Of a DNA stretch of 64,000 bases, positions 60,044-64,000 are shown in pieces (positions within the stretch are counted from its first letter, which is position 1; each line of letters begins with the position of its first letter). The position numbers and the translations under genes are program-made. Origin of the DNA: Cellulomonas sp. ACRRI (lineage in GTDB: Bacteria; Actinomycetota; Actinomycetes; Actinomycetales; Cellulomonadaceae); contig NZ_JAKRMS010000002.1 of assembly GCF_022346185.1 (NCBI RefSeq), positions 1-64,000 on the forward strand. The letters run 5' to 3'. The notes beneath the pieces are model-generated. The model did no database searches and was not told where the DNA came from. It was given only the letters and a program-made list of their open reading frames with translations.

Positions 60044-60985
60044 TCAGGCCCCCTCGGCCCGCCCCGCCCGCCAGTACCCCATGAACGCCACGGCCTTGCG
60101 GTCCACCCCGCACGTCCCGACGAGGTGCCGCCGCAGCGTCTTGATCGCCCCGGCCTCCCCCGCGAGCCACGCGTAGAGCGCGGCGGACTGGCGCAGGGGC
60201 TCGCCGGTCGCGTGGTCGACGGGGACCTCCCACAGGATGCCGTCGTCGATGTCGACGTCCTCGAGCTCCATGCCCTCGGGCAGCGGCGCGTCGTGCGGCA
60301 TGAGCCGCTTGCACGCGGCCTGCACCGCGGGGACGAGGAGCGAGCCGTGCGCGGCGCCGTCGCGCGGCAGCCAGCGCACGGTCACGCCGGCCGGGGCGTC
60401 GACGGGGATCGCGTCGCCGGTGACCGGGACCTCGATCAGCGCCTCGCCGCGGGCGTCGCGGGGCAGCCGCTCGAGGATGCCGGCGATGGCGGGCGCCGCG
60501 GTCTCGTCGCCCGCGAGGAGCAGGCGGTCGGCGTGCGCCGGCGGGACGAAGTCGACGCCGCCCGACGGGCCCGCGTGCTCGCGGTTCGGGCCGAGGACGA
60601 CCAGCGGGTCGCCGACCTGCGCGCAGCCGGCCCACGCGGACGCCGGGCCGGCGTCGCCGTGCAGGACCATGTCGACGTCGAGCTCGCGGACGTCGTTGCG
60701 GGCCGTCCGCGCCGTGTAGGTGCGGATCGGGTGCCGGAGCTCGTCCGGCAGGTCGCGCCACTGCAGGTACCAGGACTCGCCGGTCGGGACCGTGTCGTAG
60801 CCGCAGGGCAGCGGGAGCAGCAGCTTGATGCGCTGGTCGAAGCCGTTGTCGGCGAACTGGTCCAGGTCCTCACCGGTGAAGGTGAACCGGCGGAAGGAGG
60901 GGCTGAGGTCCACGATCCGCGACACCCGGACGTCGAAGAACCGGAACGGCGTGGTGACGGCCGGCGCGGCGGTGGACGCTGTCAT
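60044..60985 (-). CDS. Siderophore-interacting protein (FAD-dependent ferric-siderophore reductase)
   Basis: A 313-residue SIP-family flavoprotein. The FAD-binding N-terminal barrel contains [11 protein letters not shown], and [32 protein letters not shown] is the family hallmark. The NAD(P)H-binding half has [16 protein letters not shown] and ends in [12 protein letters not shown]. It reduces ferric siderophores in the cytoplasm to release iron. A DtxR/IdeR-like iron box lies 17 bases upstream of the ATG. Confidence 0.95.
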   Translation of the reverse strand: MTASTAAPAVTTPFRFFDVRVSRIVDLSPSFRRFTFTGEDLDQFADNGFDQRIKLLLPLPCGYDTVPTGESWYLQWRDLPDELRHPIRTYTARTARNDVRELDVDMVLHGDAGPASAWAGCAQVGDPLVVLGPNREHAGPSGGVDFVPPAHADRLLLAGDETAAPAIAGILERLPRDARGEALIEVPVTGDAIPVDAPAGVTVRWLPRDGAAHGSLLVPAVQAACKRLMPHDAPLPEGMELEDVDIDDGILWEVPVDHATGEPLRQSAALYAWLAGEAGAIKTLRRHLVGTCGVDRKAVAFMGYWRAGRAEGA

Positions 60986-61001
60986 GCCGCCACCGTAACC
61001 C

Positions 61002-61020
61002 GAAGGGAAGGCTTACCTCA
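61002..61020 (-). promoter_or_regulatory. DtxR/IdeR-like iron box
   Basis: On the minus strand the 19 bases TGAGGTAAGCCTTCCCTTC match the iron-box consensus TTAGGTTAGCCTAACCTAA at 13 positions by my count. They lie directly upstream of the siderophore-interacting protein gene, so iron repression is likely. Confidence 0.6.
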
Positions 61021-61027
61021 CCCCCTG

Positions 61028-61043
61028 TGTGACACATCCCACA
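61028..61043. promoter_or_regulatory. CRP-like near-palindrome upstream of the siderophore gene
   Basis: TGTGACACATCCCACA matches TGTGA-N6-TCACA except for one base. It stands just upstream of the iron box and resembles the perfect site at 47548-47563. Confidence 0.4.
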
Positions 61044-61054
61044 CGGTGGACGCG

Positions 61055-62185
61055 TCAGGCCGCCGACGTGCCGAACGCGAGGCCCAGCAGGTACGTCGCC
61101 GCGGCCGCCCCGAAGCCGATCGCCAGCTGCCGCAGCGCGCGCTTGGCGGGCGACGACCCCGACAGCACGCCGACGGTCGCACCGGTCCCGAGCAGCGCGA
61201 CGCCGACCAGGCCGGAGGCCAGCGCCACGGCGCTCCAGCCCTCCATGCCGAGCAGGTACGGCAACACGGGCACGACCGCCCCGGCCGCGAAGAAGCAGAA
61301 GCTCGCGAGCGCGGCGCCGACGGCGCTGCCGACGGTCTCGTGCTCGTCCACCTGCTCGCCGGCGACCTCGCCCTCGTGCGGGGGCAGCGCCGCCGACGCC
61401 CCGCCGACGGCGGACAGGTCGGCGAGCACCGTGGCCGCGCGCGCCTGCGCCTCGTCGGCGCCCATCCCCCGGGCGCGGTAGACGAGGGCGAGCTCGTTCG
61501 CGTCGATGTCGAGGTGCGGCAGCGCGTCCCGGGCCTGCGCGCTGGGCCGCGACGCCTCGAGGAGCTCGCGCTGGGAGCGCACGGACACGTACTCGCCCGC
61601 GCCCATCGACAGCGCGCCGGCGAGCAGGCCCGCCAGACCGGTCAGCAGGACCGTCGACGTGGCGACACCGCTCGCGCCGATGCCGAGCACCAGCGCCAGG
61701 TTGCTGACCAGCCCGTCGTTGGCGCCGAACACCGCGGCGCGGAACGTGCCGGACATCCGGCTGCGCCCGCGCATCGCCAGGCTGCGGACGACCTCCTCGT
61801 GGATCCGCTCGTCGGCGGCCATCGTGGGCGTCGCGTCGACGTCGTCACCGTAGGCGGACCGCGCCTCGGCGCGCTGGGCGAGCGCCAGGACGAACACGCC
61901 GCCGAACCGCCGGGCGAGCGCGCCGAGCACGCGGGAGCGCACGTCGCCGGGCAGCGGCCGACCCACCCGGTCGCCGAGCAGGTCGAGCCAGTGCTGCTCG
62001 TGGCGCTTCTCGGCGTCGGCGAGCGCGAGCAGGATGGCGCGCTCCTCGCCCGTGCGCCGGGACGCGAGGTCGCGGTAGGCGGCGGCCTCGGCTCGCTCGT
62101 AGGCGAGGTAGCGCCGCCAGCGGCGGATCTGGCGGGCGGTGGGCGCGACGGCGGGGGCCCCGGGGGCCCGGTCGGTGGGTGGCAC
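61055..62185 (-). CDS. VIT1/CCC1-family transporter with N-terminal ferritin-like domain
   Basis: About 376 residues. The N-terminal part (about 15-140) is a ferritin-like four-helix domain with spaced Glu/His pairs (YERAEAAAYRDLASR, DAEKRHEQHWLDLLGD, DERIHEEVVRSLA). The C-terminal part is a VIT1 transporter, SGTFRAAVFGANDGLVSNLALVLGI, with five membrane helices. It should sequester or export Fe(II)/Mn(II) and complements the iron-uptake gene downstream. GTG 62185 was chosen; the frame is open to GTG 62209. Confidence 0.88.
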   Translation of the reverse strand: MPPTDRAPGAPAVAPTARQIRRWRRYLAYERAEAAAYRDLASRRTGEERAILLALADAEKRHEQHWLDLLGDRVGRPLPGDVRSRVLGALARRFGGVFVLALAQRAEARSAYGDDVDATPTMAADERIHEEVVRSLAMRGRSRMSGTFRAAVFGANDGLVSNLALVLGIGASGVATSTVLLTGLAGLLAGALSMGAGEYVSVRSQRELLEASRPSAQARDALPHLDIDANELALVYRARGMGADEAQARAATVLADLSAVGGASAALPPHEGEVAGEQVDEHETVGSAVGAALASFCFFAAGAVVPVLPYLLGMEGWSAVALASGLVGVALLGTGATVGVLSGSSPAKRALRQLAIGFGAAAATYLLGLAFGTSAA

Positions 62186-62232
62186 GGTGCTCCATGGTGG
62201 GCGCCCCACGGGCCCGAGTCACGCGATCCGCG

Positions 62233-62254
62233 CCGATTCGGGCGCCCGAATCGG
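62233..62254. repeat. Perfect 22-bp palindrome
   Basis: CCGATTCGGGC (62233-62243) is followed directly by its exact reverse complement. Its position between two minus-strand genes fits a terminator of the upstream small gene or a regulatory site of the VIT1 gene. Confidence 0.6.
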
Positions 62255-62302
62255 GGCGTCCGCAGGGCCGTCGCGCGGCCGTGCGGGCGCCCCGTCCGCC
62301 GC

Positions 62303-62668
62303 TCAGTCCTCCCAGGGCGGGGTGTCGTCGAGCTTCGCGTAGTACTTCGCCAGGTGGCTCTTGACCCGGTCGACGTCCTTCGCGGGCAGGTCGACGCCAC
62401 CGCGGGAGCCCTGCATCACGGCCGCGGCGGCGAACACGCCGCGCGGCACGGCGACGAGCTCCCCCCCGACCACGTCGGCGATCAGGAGCTTGTAGGCGGT
62501 GAAGTTCTGCTTCGCGTCGGCGTCGTACCAGACGTGCGCATCGCGGTACTTCTCGTTCGGCTCGTCCTGCGCGCCGGCCCACGCGCGGACGCGCTTCTCG
62601 GCGGCGGCACCGTCCCACTCGCGGTCGCGGTCGGCCAGGGGCAGGTCCCGGAACGCGGTGACGGCCAT
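62303..62668 (-). CDS. Small protein resembling the C-terminal part of phage head-maturation proteases
   Basis: A 121-residue soluble protein. WDADAKQNF-like (here YDADAKQNFTAYKLLIADVVGGELVAVPRGVFAAAAVMQG) and VDRVKSHLAKYYAKLDDTPPWED closely resemble the accessory region attached to HK97-type prohead proteases. It lacks the protease catalytic part. No phage genes surround it, so it looks like a domesticated or orphan phage domain. GGGAGG stands six to eight bases before ATG 62668. The function is unknown. Confidence 0.75.
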   Translation of the reverse strand: MAVTAFRDLPLADRDREWDGAAAEKRVRAWAGAQDEPNEKYRDAHVWYDADAKQNFTAYKLLIADVVGGELVAVPRGVFAAAAVMQGSRGGVDLPAKDVDRVKSHLAKYYAKLDDTPPWED

Positions 62669-62729
62669 CGGCCGCACCTCCCTCTCAACTCGGCGGGTTC
62701 ACAACCTCAAGGTTGCGCAAGGCGGTGGT

Positions 62730-63740
62730 TCAGGACGACGGGGCGGCGGCGCGCAGCTTGTCCAGCAGCGGGCCGGCGACCTCGTCGAGGAACCGCTGCT
62801 GCGCCTGGTCGCCGACCTGCACCAGGGCGATGTCGGTGAACCCGGCCTCCCAGTACGGCCGCACCCGCTCGACGATCGCGTCCAGGTCCGGCCCGCACGG
62901 GATCGTCTCGGCGACGTCGTCCGGCCGCACGAACTGGCTGGCGGCGTCGAACGCCTCCGTCGTCGGCAGGTCGGCGTTCACGTGCCAGCCGCCGGCGAAC
63001 CAGCGGAACTGCTCGTGCGCGCGCTGCTTCGCCGCGGCCAGGTCAGGATCCCACGAGATCGGGATCTGGCCGATCTTGCGCGACGGGCGCGGCTCCTCGC
63101 CGCCGATCGCCTGCGCGGCCTGCGCGCGGGCCTCGTCCCAGGAGGCCAGCAGGTCCGCCTCCGGGTCCGTCGCGACCAGGTGGTCGGCCAGCGGGGCGAA
63201 CCGCGACACGGACTGCGCGCCGGACACCGCGACGCCGATCTCGACCGGCGTGTCCGGGAGGTCCCAGAGCTGGGCGGAGTCGGTGCGGAAGTGCACGCCG
63301 TCGAAGGTGAGCCGGTCGCCGTCGAGCAGGGACCGGATGATCTCGACGGCCTCCTCGAGCATGTCGTGCCGCTCGCCGACCGCGGGCCACCGCTCGCCGA
63401 CCACGTGCTCGTTGAGGTTCTCGCCGGCGCCGAGGCCCAGCGTGAACCGGCCGTCGGACAGCACGCCGAGGGTGGCGGCCTTCTGCGCGACCACGGCCGG
63501 GTGGTACCGGACGGTCGGGCAGGTCACGTACGTCATCAGCCCGACGCGGGACGTCACCTGGGAGACCGCGCCGAGCAACGCCCACGCGTACGGCGCGTGC
63601 CCCTGCTCGTCGACCCAGGGGAAGTAGTGGTCGGAGGAGACGAGGAAGTCGAAGCCGCGCTCCTCCGCGTCGGCCGCGTACCCCACGAGCTGCCTCGGAC
63701 CGGACTGCTCGGTCATGAGGGTGTACCCGAATCGCGTCAT
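62730..63740 (-). CDS. LLM-class F420-dependent oxidoreductase
   Basis: A 336-residue TIM-barrel oxidoreductase of the luciferase-like family. GYTLMTEQSGPRQLVGYAADAEERGFDFLVSSDHYFPW, TYVTCPTVRYHPAVVAQKAATL and GRFTLGLGAGENLNEHVVG place it in the F420-dependent G6PDH-related group (TIGR03557 type). The substrate is unknown. Weak -10 GAGGCT lies seven bases before the ATG. Confidence 0.9.
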   Translation of the reverse strand: MTRFGYTLMTEQSGPRQLVGYAADAEERGFDFLVSSDHYFPWVDEQGHAPYAWALLGAVSQVTSRVGLMTYVTCPTVRYHPAVVAQKAATLGVLSDGRFTLGLGAGENLNEHVVGERWPAVGERHDMLEEAVEIIRSLLDGDRLTFDGVHFRTDSAQLWDLPDTPVEIGVAVSGAQSVSRFAPLADHLVATDPEADLLASWDEARAQAAQAIGGEEPRPSRKIGQIPISWDPDLAAAKQRAHEQFRWFAGGWHVNADLPTTEAFDAASQFVRPDDVAETIPCGPDLDAIVERVRPYWEAGFTDIALVQVGDQAQQRFLDEVAGPLLDKLRAAAPSS

Positions 63741-63803
63741 GCGACCGAGCCTCACACCGACCGGCCGCCGCGGCATCCGGAGCGCTCCCCCGCGGCCATC
63801 ACT

Positions 63804-63877
63804 CGCCGAGATAGGGCCTGCGCGCCGAGATAGGACCGTCGCGGGTCCTATCTCGGCGGGGCGGCCCTATCTCGGCG
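63804..63877. repeat. Nested palindromic intergenic repeat, GAGATAGG family (copy B)
   Basis: Four 15-base arms follow each other: CGCCGAGATAGGGCC, CGCCGAGATAGGACC, GGTCCTATCTCGGCG and GGCCCTATCTCGGCG. Arms 1 and 4 (GGGCC/GGCCC) and arms 2 and 3 (GGACC/GGTCC) are each perfect complements, so the base that differs between forward arms is compensated in the inverted arms. It is the same design as 4333-4405. Confidence 0.85.
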
Positions 63878-63905
63878 AGGAGAGCGGAGCGGCCGGCCGG
63901 GCGCG

Positions 63906-64000
63906 TCAGGCCTCGGCGAGCGCGGCGCGGAGGGCGTCGGCCAGCGGGGTGGTCGGGCGGCCGATCAGGCGGGACAGGTCGCCGGACGTCTCGGCCAGCA
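63906..64000 (-). CDS. NmrA-like NAD(P)-binding reductase, C-terminal end (cut by the window)
   Basis: The last 31 codons read LAETSGDLSRLIGRPTTPLADALRAALAEA and a stop. This matches the end of SDR/NmrA-type quinone oxidoreductases (YtfG-like), where DLSRLIGRPTTPL is conserved. The rest of the gene lies beyond the window edge. Confidence 0.7.
   Translation of the reverse strand, partial: LAETSGDLSRLIGRPTTPLADALRAALAEA

Noticed and set aside
63804-63877. GAGATAGG repeats as a CRISPR or attachment site
   Set aside because: Arms are arranged as nested inverted repeats with 4-7 base gaps, not direct repeats with unique spacers, and no cas or integrase gene is near.
44-64000. A secondary-metabolite gene cluster or prophage
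   Set aside because: No synthase, assembly-line, capsid, terminase or integrase genes occur; the single phage-like protein stands alone.

Overview
The window is about 64 kb of very GC-rich DNA (third codon positions almost always G or C) from an actinobacterium. Signs of this are TANNNT-type -10 boxes with many start codons placed only 6-8 bases downstream (leaderless starts), frequent GTG starts, GTGA/ATGA stop-start overlaps, an F420-type LLM oxidoreductase, RskA-type anti-sigma, class F sortase, DUF5926, DUF3817 and a giant zinc-ribbon polytopic membrane protein of the SCO7613 type. The overall set is most like Cellulomonadaceae (Cellulomonas or a relative); that placement is inference. 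It reads as ordinary chromosome with a few atypical patches, not as a plasmid or prophage.

Layout. 1-4.3 kb: methionine uptake, with two tandem metQ lipoprotein genes (the first closed by a strong terminator), then a short Met/Cys-rich leader peptide and hairpin, then metQ2-metN-metI. 4.4-7.1 kb: two-gene 2-hydroxyacid (lactate/glycolate type) oxidation operon. 7.2-11.1 kb: a Ser/Thr kinase with an extracytoplasmic repeat tail and a MacB-like ABC exporter pair. 11.2-11.6 kb: SRP RNA and tRNA-Ser(GGA). 11.6-12.7 kb: an atypical HNH gene with a zinc ribbon, next to the tRNA. 12.7-25.8 kb: housekeeping and metabolic genes (VOC protein, glycosyltransferase, DUF5926, phosphoglucomutase, MerR, HAD, GNAT, MFS) and the 1431-residue membrane protein. 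26-30.8 kb: pyruvate oxidase and the divergent gluconate locus gntR / gntK-gntP. 30.9-37.7 kb: Rieske/FAD oxidoreductase, APC permease, nucleotidyltransferase, MazEF-type pair, PPK2, GNAT, anti-sigma-type ATPase. 37.8-44.9 kb: ABC-F ATPase, pseudouridine synthase, hydrolase, FMN protein, FGGY kinase, AlkZ-like protein.

44.9-48.6 kb is a compact envelope-stress module: six overlapping minus-strand genes of the Asp23/Gls24-AmaP type face a divergent ECF sigma factor and a further Asp23-like gene, with a perfect CRP/GlxR-like palindrome between them. 48.6-54.4 kb is a sugar uptake and hydrolysis operon (binding protein, two permeases, GH1-like glycosidase) with a LacI regulator and tandem operators. 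54.4-57.4 kb is a cell-surface operon: DUF4397 protein, class F sortase, SigK-like sigma and RskA-like anti-sigma. 57.5-58.9 kb holds a divergent alpha/beta hydrolase and MarR pair. 59-60 kb is a decayed, lower-GC scar with IS-like end sequences and a 5'-truncated 5'-nucleotidase. 60-62.2 kb is iron handling (siderophore-interacting protein with a DtxR/IdeR-like box, and a ferritin-like VIT1 protein). 62.3-64 kb has a small protein resembling the tail of phage head proteases, an LLM oxidoreductase and the end of an NmrA-like reductase.

Recurring themes are perfect GC hairpins placed just after genes for abundant exported proteins inside operons, and a family of nested palindromes built on GAGATAGG or GAGATCGG cores between genes. 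The most novel candidates are the Met/Cys leader upstream of metQ2NI, the nested palindrome family, the tRNA-adjacent HNH protein and the multi-paralog Asp23 module. All calls are from reading the sequence only; no database search was possible.
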